A DNA stretch of 38,988 nt from Winogradskyella sp. (GTDB taxonomy: Bacteria > Bacteroidota > Bacteroidia > Flavobacteriales > Flavobacteriaceae): assembly GCF_013213975.1 (NCBI RefSeq), contig NZ_JABSST010000024.1:1-38988 (forward strand). The letters run 5' to 3'. Shown in pieces: positions 1 through 8,216 of the stretch. The position numbers and the translations under genes were made by a program. The notes beneath the pieces are model-generated. The model was not told where the DNA came from and ran no database searches. It saw only the letters and a program-made list of their open reading frames with translations. How positions within the stretch are numbered: position 1 is the first letter of the stretch; each line of letters starts with the position of its first letter.

Positions 1-1752
1 TCCTTTGGCCAAATGAATAGTCATAAGCGCTACATGATTAGGATCGCCTTTATCGCCATCTAAATCAGTTGCTAAGGCCACATCTTCTAAAAACTCTGCT
101 AAAGAACCTGTACTGTCTGCAACTTCAATTTGCCCTTCAACAAAATCCTTTATACCGTTTAACAACTCCTGAACATTATCCATCCTAGTGACACCTTCTG
201 GGGTGCCATCTTTATTAAGCTCTCTAATTAAGCCACTAGATTTTGCAACATGCTCTGCCAATTCAAAAGCATTTGCCTCTTGATTCATGACCTTGTAGCT
301 TTCTATCAGTGTCACAAAGTCTCGAAGCTTATTTTTAGTGCCATTATTAATATTGACTGCTTCGTTGTCAATATTCTTCATGATGTCGTAAATGGTCTTA
401 CCAGTGGCATTAGCAGCTACAACAAGACGATCAATCGTTGTTTGACCTATACCACGCCCAGGGTAATTAATAACGCGTTTAAGAGCTTCCTCATCTGATG
501 AGTTTAAAATTAGCCTAAGGTATGCCGTAACATCTTTAATTTCTTTACGCTGATAAAAAGAAAGACCACCATAGATACGGTATGGAATATCTCGTTTTCG
601 GAGAGCATCTTCAATAGCACGTGATTGCGCATTGGTTCGATACAAAACGGCAAAATCACTATTTGCTAGCTGATTATTCATTTTAGTTTCCCAAATGGTA
701 CTGGCAACATAACGCCCTTCATCACCATCAGTCATGGAACGATGTACAATGACCTTCTCACCAACTTCATTAGCCGTCCAGACAATTTTATCAAGTTTAG
801 TTTTATTGTGTTCAATGACTGAATTTGCAGCACCTACAATCATTTTCGTTGAACGGTAGTTCTGTTCCAGACGATAAACTTTAACACCATCATAATCCTT
901 TTGAAAATTTAAAATGTTGTTGATATTTGCACCACGAAAGGCATAAATACTTTGCGCATCGTCGCCTACTACACAGATATTTTGAAAACGATCAGCAAGG
1001 GCTCTTACTATAAGATATTGAGAGTGATTTGTATCCTGATACTCATCAACTAAGATGTACCGAAATCGACTTTGATATTGCGCTAAAACACTTGGAAAAC
1101 GGGTTAGTAGTTCGTTTGTTCTTAGCAATAGATCGTCAAAATCCATGGCACCTGCTTTAAAACAACGGTCTACATATTCCTTGTAGATATCACCCATTTT
1201 TGGGCGTCGCGCCATAGCATCAGCTTCCATCAATTCTGGATTATTAAAATAAGCCTTAACTGTTATGAGGCTATTCTTATAAGAAGATATACGACTATAG
1301 ACTTGTTTCGATTTATAAATATCCTTGTCTAAACCCATTTCCTTTATGATAGATCCAATGAGTTTTTGAGCATCTTGAGTATCATAAATCGTAAAATTAC
1401 TCGGAAATCCAAGGTGATGCCCTTCAAAACGAAGAATCTTTGCAAAAACTGAATGAAAGGTTCCCATCCACAGATTTTTTGCTTCACTGTCGCCAACAAT
1501 ATCTGCGATACGCCCTTTCATTTCACGAGCAGCCTTATTAGTAAAAGTAAGTGCCAAAATATTAAAAGCATCCACACCTTGACTCATTAAATAAGCAATG
1601 CGATAGGTTAGGACTCGTGTTTTACCAGATCCAGCGCCAGCGACCACTATCATTGGTCCATCCTTCTGCAAAGTTGGTGCTAATTGCGCTTCATTAAGTT
1701 GACTTAAATACTGTTCCAAAAGCTCATTTTTTCGAACTGTGAAAATACGCAT
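1..1752 (-). CDS. uvrD: UvrD/PcrA-type ATP-dependent DNA helicase, C-terminus cut by window edge
   Basis: Superfamily 1 3'-5' DNA helicase of the UvrD/PcrA/Rep group, used in nucleotide excision repair and in clearing proteins from replicating DNA. Reading the minus strand from ATG 1752-1750 gives 584 uninterrupted codons to the edge with no stop. Walker A GAGSGKT is at residues 39-45, followed by LTFTNKAAREM (motif Ia) and WMGTFHSVFAKILR. The Walker B-like motif DEYQDT is near residue 231, VVGDDAQSIYAFRGA (motif III) follows, and the reading breaks off inside MTIHLAKG (motif V). About 200 C-terminal residues of the usual 720-780 are missing from the window. UvrD and PcrA cannot be told apart here. 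It is divergent from the amidohydrolase at 1856. Confidence 0.95.
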   Translation of the reverse strand, partial: MRIFTVRKNELLEQYLSQLNEAQLAPTLQKDGPMIVVAGAGSGKTRVLTYRIAYLMSQGVDAFNILALTFTNKAAREMKGRIADIVGDSEAKNLWMGTFHSVFAKILRFEGHHLGFPSNFTIYDTQDAQKLIGSIIKEMGLDKDIYKSKQVYSRISSYKNSLITVKAYFNNPELMEADAMARRPKMGDIYKEYVDRCFKAGAMDFDDLLLRTNELLTRFPSVLAQYQSRFRYILVDEYQDTNHSQYLIVRALADRFQNICVVGDDAQSIYAFRGANINNILNFQKDYDGVKVYRLEQNYRSTKMIVGAANSVIEHNKTKLDKIVWTANEVGEKVIVHRSMTDGDEGRYVASTIWETKMNNQLANSDFAVLYRTNAQSRAIEDALRKRDIPYRIYGGLSFYQRKEIKDVTAYLRLILNSSDEEALKRVINYPGRGIGQTTIDRLVVAANATGKTIYDIMKNIDNEAVNINNGTKNKLRDFVTLIESYKVMNQEANAFELAEHVAKSSGLIRELNKDGTPEGVTRMDNVQELLNGIKDFVEGQIEVADSTGSLAEFLEDVALATDLDGDKGDPNHVALMTIHLAKG

Positions 1753-1828
1753 ACTCTAAGGTTTTTCAATAGCTTTGAATCATTAATTATAAACAATCTA
1801 TTAAAAGAATTGTTTCGCTAAATTTCAA

Positions 1829-1836
1829 TATCTTAG
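1829..1836 (+). promoter_or_regulatory. Probable -7 box (TATCTTAG) upstream of the amidohydrolase
   Basis: TATCTTAG fits the Bacteroidota TAnnTTnG -7 element and lies 19 bp before the ATG at 1856, in the divergent spacer with the helicase gene. No convincing -33 TTG was found at the usual spacing, so this is a motif match only. Confidence 0.4.
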
Positions 1837-1855
1837 AGGCAAATAATAAAATGAT

Positions 1856-3124
1856 ATGAAGGCTATTATTGCATTTTTATTACTTACACTTTCAATTAGT
1901 TACGCTCAAAATTCTGTAGAGCAAGATATTATTGATATCGAAGACAAATTAATTGAATGGCGCCGTCACTTTCATCAAAATCCTGAGTTATCAAATCAGG
2001 AATTTAAGACTGCCAAAAAAATAGCAGAACATCTGGAATCATTGGGCTTAGATGTGGAAACCGGAATTGCGATTACAGGCGTAGTTGGACTTTTAAAAGG
2101 GGATTTACCGGGTAAAGTTGTAGCATTAAGAGCAGATATTGATGCATTACCAGTTACCGAACGAAATGAGTTACCATTTAAATCCGAAGTAAAAACTACC
2201 TTTCTTGGTACCGATACAGGAGTAATGCATGCCTGTGGGCACGATACCCATACAGCCATATTAATGTCTGTCGCCGAAGTACTTTCTAAACATAAAGACC
2301 AAATAAGAGGCACTGTGAAGTTTATTTTCCAACCAGCAGAAGAAGGTCCGCCGCCAGGAGAAGAAGGTGGTGCAAAATTGATGATTAAAGAAGGGGTATT
2401 AGAAAACCCAAAAGTCGATGCCATTTTTGGACTCCATATAAACGCTCAAACTCCAGTAGGTATTATAAAATACAAAACTGAGGGTATTATGGCGGCTGTG
2501 GAACGATTTGTAGTTAAAGTTCAAGGTAAACAAACTCATGGTTCTCAGCCTTGGTCTGGAGTTGATCCGATTTATATTTCAGCAAAAATTGTTGACGGGT
2601 TTCAGTCGATTATTTCACGAGAATCCTATTTAATTGATGCACCAGCTGTTATAACCGTTGGAAAAATATCTGCAGGTACGCGTTTTAATATCATACCTGA
2701 ATCTGCAGAAATGATTGGAACGGTAAGAACACTCGATCCAGGTATGAGAACCTTAATTATGAAGCGAATGAATGAAATGGCTGCAGATATTGCAAAGGCT
2801 TATGGAGGAACCGCAACAATAGAATGGCAGAACAACACTGTCGTAACTTTTAATGATGTTGATTTAACCAATCAAGTATTACCTTCCTTACAAAAGGCAG
2901 CCGGTAAAGAAAATGTACAACTCATGAAAGCGACCACTGGTGGTGAGGATTTTTCTTATTTCCAAGAACTAGTTCCTGGTGTTTATTTCTTTATTGGTGG
3001 CATGACACCTGGAAATGAAGAACCATTTCCACATCATACACCTGATTTTAAAATCGACGAAAGTGGCATGCTCTTAGGAGTAAAAGCATTAACACAATTA
3101 ACTTTAGATTATTTAAACAACTAA
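1856..3124 (+). CDS. M20 family (M20D-type) metallo-amidohydrolase, exported
   Basis: Predicted di-zinc amidohydrolase of the hippurate/N-acyl-amino-acid hydrolase group (422 aa). A signal peptide (KAIIAFLLLTLSISYAQ) ends near residue 18, placing the enzyme in the periplasm or outside. Family motifs are in order: RADIDALPVTE at 92-102, HACGHDTH at 125-132 (metal ligands), PAEEG at 160-164, then the lid/dimerisation domain around 205-320. The catalytic domain resumes with TGGEDFSYF and a late HHTPDF. Likely substrates are N-acylated amino acids or peptides; the exact one cannot be read from sequence. It is followed after 3 bp by the glutamate-synthase-like gene, so the two are probably co-transcribed. 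An exported deacylase beside a glutamate-related oxidoreductase suggests amino-acid scavenging, as inference. Confidence 0.92.
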   Translation: MKAIIAFLLLTLSISYAQNSVEQDIIDIEDKLIEWRRHFHQNPELSNQEFKTAKKIAEHLESLGLDVETGIAITGVVGLLKGDLPGKVVALRADIDALPVTERNELPFKSEVKTTFLGTDTGVMHACGHDTHTAILMSVAEVLSKHKDQIRGTVKFIFQPAEEGPPPGEEGGAKLMIKEGVLENPKVDAIFGLHINAQTPVGIIKYKTEGIMAAVERFVVKVQGKQTHGSQPWSGVDPIYISAKIVDGFQSIISRESYLIDAPAVITVGKISAGTRFNIIPESAEMIGTVRTLDPGMRTLIMKRMNEMAADIAKAYGGTATIEWQNNTVVTFNDVDLTNQVLPSLQKAAGKENVQLMKATTGGEDFSYFQELVPGVYFFIGGMTPGNEEPFPHHTPDFKIDESGMLLGVKALTQLTLDYLNN

Positions 3125-3127
3125 TCT

Positions 3128-4690
3128 ATGGATTCAATTTTGGAATTCTTGAATCAAATCCCTTGGTGGTTATGGATTATTATAGCCATTCTGCTTATAG
3201 CGCTAAGAGACGTCTTATTTCAAAAATCAAGCACCATAAAACATAATTTCCCAGTTTTAGTGCATCTGCGTTACCTTCTTGAGAGTATTGGACCAGAAAT
3301 GCGACAGTATTTTGTTGCTAACAACAGAGAAGAGTTACCCTTTAATCGTATTGAGCGCAGCTGGATCTATGCCTCTGCTAAGAACGAAAACAACTATGAA
3401 GGCTTTGGTACAGATAGAGATATTTTTTCGCATCAGCATATATTTATCAATAATGCCATGATGCCTTATAAACTCAGTGACACTCATCCTAGTAAACTTG
3501 ATAAAACATTTGCGCCTTGCGCTAAGGTTATGGGTGCATATAACAAGCGTAAACGTCCCTATCGCCCAGCCTCAATAATAAATGTTTCGGCTATGAGTTT
3601 TGGTTCATTATCAGCCAAAGCCATAGATTCCTTAAATAAGGGAGTAAAAATAGCTGATGCCTACCATAATACTGGAGAGGGTGGTTTATCCCCTTATCAC
3701 AGTAATGGTGGAGATGTTGTTTTTCATTTTGGTACAGGTTATTTTGGAGTACGATCTGAAGATGGAGGCTTTTCGATGGAAAAAATGGTAAAACTTGTGG
3801 AAGACAACCCATTTATTAGAGCTATAGAAGTTAAATTATCGCAAGGTGCTAAACCTGGTAAAGGCGGTGTTTTACCTGGTAAGAAAATTACTAAAGAGAT
3901 TGCTGAAATTAGAGGTGTTGAAATTGGAAAAACCGTACTATCCCCTCCTAATCATAAAGCCTTTTCTAACGTTGCTGAGTTGGTAGATTTTGTTGAAGCC
4001 ATTGCTGATACTACAGGCTTGCCTGTTGGTATTAAAGCAGCTATTGGAAAGCTTGACGAATGGGAAGAGTTAGCAAGCATTATGGAAAAAGAAAATCGTG
4101 GTCCAGATTTTATAACTATTGATGGAGGTGAAGGTGGTACTGGTGCTGCACCACCAAGTTTTGCCGATCATGTATCATTACCTTGGATTTATGGTTTTAG
4201 CGATGTTTATAAACTATTTCAAAAGCACAATCTTACTGAGCGTGTTGTATTTGTAGGCAGTGGTAAGTTAGGATTTCCAGCAAAAGCTGCTATGGCCTTT
4301 GCTATGGGAGTTGATTGCATTAATGTGGCAAGAGAAGCTATGATGAGTATTGGTTGTATTCAAGCTCAAATTTGCCATACCAATCGTTGTCCAGCAGGTA
4401 TTGCCACACAGAGCAAATGGCTACAAAATGGTATTAATGTACCGCTGAAGTCGGAGCGATTGGCGCAATACTTTAAAACCTTTAGAAAAGAGCTAATTGA
4501 GATAACGCACGCTGCAGGTTACGAACATCCTTGCCAGTTTAATATGAATGATATTGAAATGAATGTGGATGATCATAACTTAACCAAGAATTTTGATCAA
4601 ACATTTCGTTACCAAAAAACACCAGTTCCTTTTAAAAGTATGCAACATTTAAAAGATTGTGTTTATCTTGGTGGACAAAAGAACAATTAA
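3128..4690 (+). CDS. Membrane-anchored FMN-binding glutamate synthase-like protein
   Basis: 520-aa protein carrying only the synthase (FMN, 3Fe-4S) domain of glutamate synthase, without the N-terminal glutaminase domain and without a beta subunit nearby. One transmembrane segment lies at about 12-30 (WWLWIIIAILLIAL). The TIM-barrel FMN/2-oxoglutarate motifs are NVSAMSFGSLS (152-162), NTGEGGLSPYH (181-191), EVKLSQGAKPGKGG (234-247) and IDGGEGGTGAAP (331-342). The 3Fe-4S ligands appear as C410-x5-C416-x4-C421 (CHTNRCPAG). Known relatives are annotated 'FMN-binding glutamate synthase family protein'. Their true substrate is often untested. Without the amidotransferase half, ammonia would have to be supplied by another route, or the reaction is different. 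Confidence 0.93.
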   Translation: MDSILEFLNQIPWWLWIIIAILLIALRDVLFQKSSTIKHNFPVLVHLRYLLESIGPEMRQYFVANNREELPFNRIERSWIYASAKNENNYEGFGTDRDIFSHQHIFINNAMMPYKLSDTHPSKLDKTFAPCAKVMGAYNKRKRPYRPASIINVSAMSFGSLSAKAIDSLNKGVKIADAYHNTGEGGLSPYHSNGGDVVFHFGTGYFGVRSEDGGFSMEKMVKLVEDNPFIRAIEVKLSQGAKPGKGGVLPGKKITKEIAEIRGVEIGKTVLSPPNHKAFSNVAELVDFVEAIADTTGLPVGIKAAIGKLDEWEELASIMEKENRGPDFITIDGGEGGTGAAPPSFADHVSLPWIYGFSDVYKLFQKHNLTERVVFVGSGKLGFPAKAAMAFAMGVDCINVAREAMMSIGCIQAQICHTNRCPAGIATQSKWLQNGINVPLKSERLAQYFKTFRKELIEITHAAGYEHPCQFNMNDIEMNVDDHNLTKNFDQTFRYQKTPVPFKSMQHLKDCVYLGGQKNN

Positions 4691-4694
4691 CTTT

Positions 4695-5213
4695 ATGGAG
4701 CAACAACTGATCAATCTTTTAATGTACACCATTCCTGCTTTAGTAACAGGAGCCATTGCCTATTTATTTTTTAGAGAACATGTAGAAAACGAAAATAATA
4801 GAAGAAACTTTTTAATCACTAAAGACCTACAGAAAGAAGCCTTCCCAATACGCTTGCAAGCCTACGAGCGCATGTCTCTTTTTTTAGAACGTATTGCACC
4901 AACTAAACTATTAACTAGAGTTAATCCAACTTCCTCAAATAAAGATGATTATGAGAATTTACTTGTATCAACTATTGAACAAGAATTTGAACATAATTTA
5001 TCACAGCAAATCTATGTGAGCGACCAATGTTGGAGCATTATTATGGCTGCTAAAAATGCAACTATTCAATTGATACGAAAATCAAACATGAATGAAAAAA
5101 CAGACACCGCTGATAAGTTGCGTGAAGTCATTTTAACAGAGCTTATGGATAAACAAGCACCAAGTAGCGCAGCGCTTTCTTTTATAAAACAAGAAGTTGG
5201 TGAACTTTGGTAG
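4695..5213 (+). CDS. Small membrane-anchored protein, possibly DUF7935 family
   Basis: 172-aa protein read from ATG 4695, 4 bp after the preceding stop. A GTG-initiated extension from 4659 would overlap the upstream gene by 32 bp and is less likely. One N-terminal membrane helix (about 5-24, LLMYTIPALVTGAIAYLFF) is followed by a charged, helical cytoplasmic part. I recall this pattern (RLQAYERMSLFLERI near 35-60, QLIRKSN, and the tail PSSAAL...KQEVGELW) from a conserved Bacteroidota family of unknown role. The family name is from memory and unverified. The last 21 codons occur again, diverged, at 7269-7331. It probably belongs to the same transcript as the two upstream genes. No function is claimed. 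Confidence 0.75.
   Translation: MEQQLINLLMYTIPALVTGAIAYLFFREHVENENNRRNFLITKDLQKEAFPIRLQAYERMSLFLERIAPTKLLTRVNPTSSNKDDYENLLVSTIEQEFEHNLSQQIYVSDQCWSIIMAAKNATIQLIRKSNMNEKTDTADKLREVILTELMDKQAPSSAALSFIKQEVGELW
5149..5213 (+). repeat. Upstream copy of 65-bp direct repeat (3' end of the small membrane protein gene)
   Basis: This is the natural 3' end of the gene that ends at 5213. Compared with 7267-7331, 54 of the last 63 bases match. Seven of the nine differences are silent third-codon changes. The other two fall in one codon (TTT to TAC, Phe to Tyr). The pattern indicates two homologous coding ends that diverged under protein-level selection, not a fresh duplication. Confidence 0.9.
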
Positions 5214-5264
5214 TTTTTAACTTCATTTACTTATTAAACACAACTTGACTTTAACCTTGACTTT

Positions 5265-5293
5265 TATTTATTGCAACTAAGTTGCAATAAATA
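5265..5293. promoter_or_regulatory. 29-bp perfect palindrome, probable Fur/Zur-family operator
   Basis: The left arm TATTTATTGCAACT (5265-5278) and the right arm AGTTGCAATAAATA (5280-5293) are exact reverse complements around a single A at 5279. A 1-bp centre with TTGCAAC half-sites is the geometry of Fur-superfamily (Fur, Zur, Mur) boxes. It overlaps the likely -33 region of the promoter before the DUF1826 and COG0523 genes, so a bound repressor would block RNA polymerase. Assignment to Zur rests on the known link of COG0523 chaperones to zinc limitation. The Bacteroidota Zur consensus was not checked. Confidence 0.7.
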
Positions 5294-5310
5294 TTAAATA
5301 ATTATCTTTG
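5282..5310 (+). promoter_or_regulatory. Promoter of the DUF1826-COG0523 pair (TTG-N18-TATCTTTG)
   Basis: TATCTTTG at 5303-5310 is an exact TAnnTTTG -7 box. TTG at 5282-5284, inside the right arm of the palindrome, sits 18 bp upstream and can serve as the -33 element. Transcription would start near 5316-5318, giving a leader of about 15 nt before ATG 5333. Confidence 0.65.
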
Positions 5311-5332
5311 GCTTAGATTTTTATTTTAAAAC

Positions 5333-5986
5333 ATGATCTCAAAGTTGAAATTAAGATCCGCTACAGCAACAAAGAATTGGTCGATAAGCTCCTCTTCTAA
5401 TGACCTAAAAAACATTTTCAAGAATGAAATTAATGTTGCAATTCAAAATAGAGATATTAGTCACTTAAGCAATGAAATTAACAACCTCCTAAAACTAGAT
5501 ATTAATATAAAATTAAAAGGAAATGCAAAAACTATCTTCAAAGAAATCAACAACTTAATTGATTCAGATGTTAATACGTTGGTCTTAAAGGATATTGAAT
5601 ACCTTCTACTGCTTTTTTCTGAGCTTACTAATTCTCAAGATTTACATCTGTATTTAGCCACTATTAACACAAATATGTGTCGAAGATTTCATGCGGATAA
5701 TAACGATTTAAGGTTATTATGCACCTATAGCGGACCTGGTACAATATGGCTTACTCAAAATAATATAAACTTAAAAGCTCTCAATTCTTATAAGAGTAAT
5801 GAATCAATTGTTATTGATAAAAGTAAAATTCAGCAAGCAAAAACTGGTTCTGTCGTAATACTTAAAGGATCTAAATTTCATAAAACGAGTAATAATGCCG
5901 CGGTGCACAAAAGTCCAAGTATCGAAAATTTAAATCAAAAGCGATTACTTTTAAGATTGGACACGGATAGATTTTTAAACTTTTAA
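5333..5986 (+). CDS. DUF1826 domain protein, partner of the downstream COG0523 GTPase
   Basis: 217 aa, no signal peptide or membrane segment, so cytoplasmic. The N-terminal half (1-110) is helical and weakly conserved in appearance. The C-terminal half carries the DUF1826 hallmark: CRRFH (116-120), RLLCTYSGPGTIWL (127-140), SVVILKG, VHKSP (191-195) and RLLLRLD (204-210). DUF1826 proteins are, from general knowledge, often neighbours of COG0523 metal chaperones and linked to zinc homeostasis. No activity is established to my knowledge. I note H120-x-D122, a distal H192 and R204 or R208, in the order used by Fe(II)/2-oxoglutarate oxygenases (inference). The gene sits directly behind the palindromic operator and 24 bp before the GTPase gene, so the two share one regulated transcript. 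It lies inside the repeat-bounded block. Confidence 0.8.
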   Translation: MISKLKLRSATATKNWSISSSSNDLKNIFKNEINVAIQNRDISHLSNEINNLLKLDINIKLKGNAKTIFKEINNLIDSDVNTLVLKDIEYLLLLFSELTNSQDLHLYLATINTNMCRRFHADNNDLRLLCTYSGPGTIWLTQNNINLKALNSYKSNESIVIDKSKIQQAKTGSVVILKGSKFHKTSNNAAVHKSPSIENLNQKRLLLRLDTDRFLNF

Positions 5987-6010
5987 TTAAACCAGCATAA
6001 ATTAACAATT

Positions 6011-7234
6011 ATGATTTCGAATGAAAAACTTCCTGTTACTGTATTAAGTGGTTTCCTAGGCGCAGGTAAAACAACTTTACTCAATCATATACTTCATAAT
6101 AAGGAAGGGTTAAAGGTAGCAGTTATTGTCAACGATATGAGCGAAGTAAATGTTGATGCCGAATTAGTTAAGAACGAAAATACACTTTCTAGAACAGAAG
6201 AGAAACTCGTAGAAATGAGTAATGGTTGTATTTGCTGTACATTGAGAGAAGATTTAATGGTAGAGGTTGAACGACTAGCTAAAGAAGCCCGATTTGATTA
6301 CTTGCTAATTGAGAGTACAGGAATTAGCGAGCCTGTCCCTGTTGCCCAAACATTCACTTTTATTGATGAAGATAACAATATTGATTTATCTAAATTCAGC
6401 TACATAGATACTATGGTAACGGTTGTAGACGCCTTTAATTTTTTTAATGATTTTGGAAGCCCAGAATTGCTGTTAGATCGAAAGCTTACCGATATGGAAG
6501 GAGACCACAGAACAATAGCTAACCTATTAACAGACCAGGTTGAGTTTGCCAATGTTATCGTTTTGAATAAAACAGATCTAGTCACTTCAGAACACCTAAG
6601 TAAATTAAAAGGTACTATATATACCTTAAATCCATCAGTACAAATAATAGAATCTAGTTTTAGCAAAGTAGCTCCTGAGAAAATCCTTAATACACGTCTT
6701 TTTAATTATGATGAGGCTGAAAAAAGCGCAGGTTGGATAGAGGAACTTAAAAAAGACGAACATACTCCAGAAACCGAAGAATATGGCATATCATCATTTG
6801 TATTTAAGTCTAAAAAACCATTTGATCCAGATCGCTTTTTAAACTTTAGTCGAGATTTTCCAAATTCAATTATTAGAAGTAAAGGTTTATTTTGGATGGC
6901 CTCAAGACCTGACCAAGCACTAATTTGGGGACAGGCAGGAGGTTCGCTTAATGCTAAACATGCTGGTGTCTGGTGGAGCAGTATGCCTCTAAAAAAGAGA
7001 ATGCAATTTGTGGCATTTGTTGAAAATCAGGATATCATAGAAGAAAACTGGTCCAAACCTTTTGGCGATAGAAAAAATGAAATTGTTTTTATAGGACAAG
7101 GTATGGATAAAGAGAAAATCGTTTTCGACCTTAACCGTTGTCTTTCAACAGATGAAGAACTTGCGACTTTGAAATGGAAATTAGGATATGAGGATGAATG
7201 GCTTTCTATTAATAGACCACCTAGTTCTTTTTAA
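6011..7234 (+). CDS. COG0523/CobW-family GTPase, putative zinc metallochaperone
   Basis: 407-aa G3E-family GTPase. GFLGAGKTT (14-22) is the P-loop. [10 protein letters not shown] (72-81) supplies the CxCC metal-binding motif that is characteristic of COG0523. ESTGISEP (101-108) is the switch II/Walker B-like region, VLNKTDL near 185 is the guanine-specificity NKxD, and the C-terminal CobW_C domain spans roughly 262-375. There is no long His-rich tail. The family couples GTP hydrolysis to metal delivery. Members next to Zur operators or DUF1826 (YeiR/ZigA/ZNG1-like) serve zinc allocation under starvation, while others act on cobalt or in nitrile hydratase maturation. Operator and partner favour zinc here. 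Confidence 0.92.
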   Translation: MISNEKLPVTVLSGFLGAGKTTLLNHILHNKEGLKVAVIVNDMSEVNVDAELVKNENTLSRTEEKLVEMSNGCICCTLREDLMVEVERLAKEARFDYLLIESTGISEPVPVAQTFTFIDEDNNIDLSKFSYIDTMVTVVDAFNFFNDFGSPELLLDRKLTDMEGDHRTIANLLTDQVEFANVIVLNKTDLVTSEHLSKLKGTIYTLNPSVQIIESSFSKVAPEKILNTRLFNYDEAEKSAGWIEELKKDEHTPETEEYGISSFVFKSKKPFDPDRFLNFSRDFPNSIIRSKGLFWMASRPDQALIWGQAGGSLNAKHAGVWWSSMPLKKRMQFVAFVENQDIIEENWSKPFGDRKNEIVFIGQGMDKEKIVFDLNRCLSTDEELATLKWKLGYEDEWLSINRPPSSF

Positions 7235-7266
7235 AAGATGCAGTCTTATAATGTTCTACAAACAAA

Positions 7267-7331
7267 ATAAACAAGCCCCAAGCAGCGCAGCACTCTCTTA
7301 CATAAAACAAGAAGTGGGAGAGCTTTGGTAG
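7267..7331 (+). pseudogene. Orphan 3' end of a second copy of the small membrane protein gene (direct repeat)
   Basis: In frame, 7269-7331 encodes K-Q-A-P-S-S-A-A-L-S-Y-I-K-Q-E-V-G-E-L-W and a TAG stop, matching the end of the gene at 5213 except for one F-to-Y change. There is no 5' part: homology stops at about 7267, and in-frame upstream sequence is the tail spacer of the GTPase gene. The fragment ends at the base immediately before the stop of the minus-strand patatin gene at 7332. It is either the stump of the native gene left by an insertion, or a homology arm that arrived with it. Confidence 0.85.
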
Positions 7332-8216
7332 TTAACCAGAATGTTTCTTCTCAGCATAATCATAACCCTGTTTCCACCATTTTACCATGAGACGCTTACT
7401 AAAGATTAATGAGTTTTCGGTAAGACTTATTGGCGTGTAGTAAAGGTTAAGTTTAACATTTTTATTTTTTGCAGCCAGCTTTCCAATGACAATATCGTTG
7501 CGTTCTACCTGGTCGAGTAAATGCCCAAATAAATTCATCATTAAAGAGAATGGATTCTTGCCAAGAACCCGTTGCTTTCCCATATTTTCAGCCTCTAGAA
7601 CAATAGCATCAACCTCAGTAGCACCACGTTCTATAGCTTCACGAATTGGAATAACACAACCTAAGCCTCCATCTGCATATTCATAACCATTCACTTTAGC
7701 TAAAGACATAAATGGTATATAATTACAGGATATCCAAATCCAATTGCAAAATTCTTCATACGTACAATCGTTAATTGACTTGTACTCTACCCGATTCATT
7801 GACAAATTAGAAACGGTAACAACCACATCATGTTTAGTGTGCTTGATCTTTTGATATTCTTCTCTTGTAAAATTTCGTTTTATATTTCGCTTTAAAGCCT
7901 TACTCTCACCAAAGGTGCGTTTCATTTTTATGAATTGCCATAAGGAATTCACAAAATCAATTGACACATATTCCCTATCCCCTTTTTTGCGCTGTACAAA
8001 GGGACTTACACTAAATATATCTTGTTGCTGCACATTAGTAAAAATATCATAAAGTTTAGGAATATCATTTACAGCCAATTGCGGCAATAACAAACTTCCG
8101 GTAGAGGTGCCCAAAAACATATCGTAGTTGCGCTGTTCGTTTTGCATAAGGTATTGTGCTACACCTCCTGCAAAGGCTCCTTTACTTCCTCCACCAGATA
8201 TAACTAGTGCTCGCAT
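7332..8216 (-). CDS. Patatin-like phospholipase family protein
   Basis: 294-aa predicted lipid acyl hydrolase with the patatin Ser-Asp dyad. The oxyanion loop GGGSKGAFAGG is at 8-18, the nucleophile elbow GTSTG at 36-40 gives Ser38, and ADGG gives Asp182. There is no signal peptide, so a cytoplasmic or membrane-peripheral enzyme is likely. The length is normal for a single-domain bacterial patatin. Its start codon overlaps the stop of the M1 peptidase gene by one base (TAATG arrangement), so translation of the two is probably coupled. The stop (TAA, 7334-7332) directly abuts the duplicated gene end, which fixes the right border of the inserted block. Substrate unknown. Confidence 0.92.
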   Translation of the reverse strand: MRALVISGGGSKGAFAGGVAQYLMQNEQRNYDMFLGTSTGSLLLPQLAVNDIPKLYDIFTNVQQQDIFSVSPFVQRKKGDREYVSIDFVNSLWQFIKMKRTFGESKALKRNIKRNFTREEYQKIKHTKHDVVVTVSNLSMNRVEYKSINDCTYEEFCNWIWISCNYIPFMSLAKVNGYEYADGGLGCVIPIREAIERGATEVDAIVLEAENMGKQRVLGKNPFSLMMNLFGHLLDQVERNDIVIGKLAAKNKNVKLNLYYTPISLTENSLIFSKRLMVKWWKQGYDYAEKKHSG

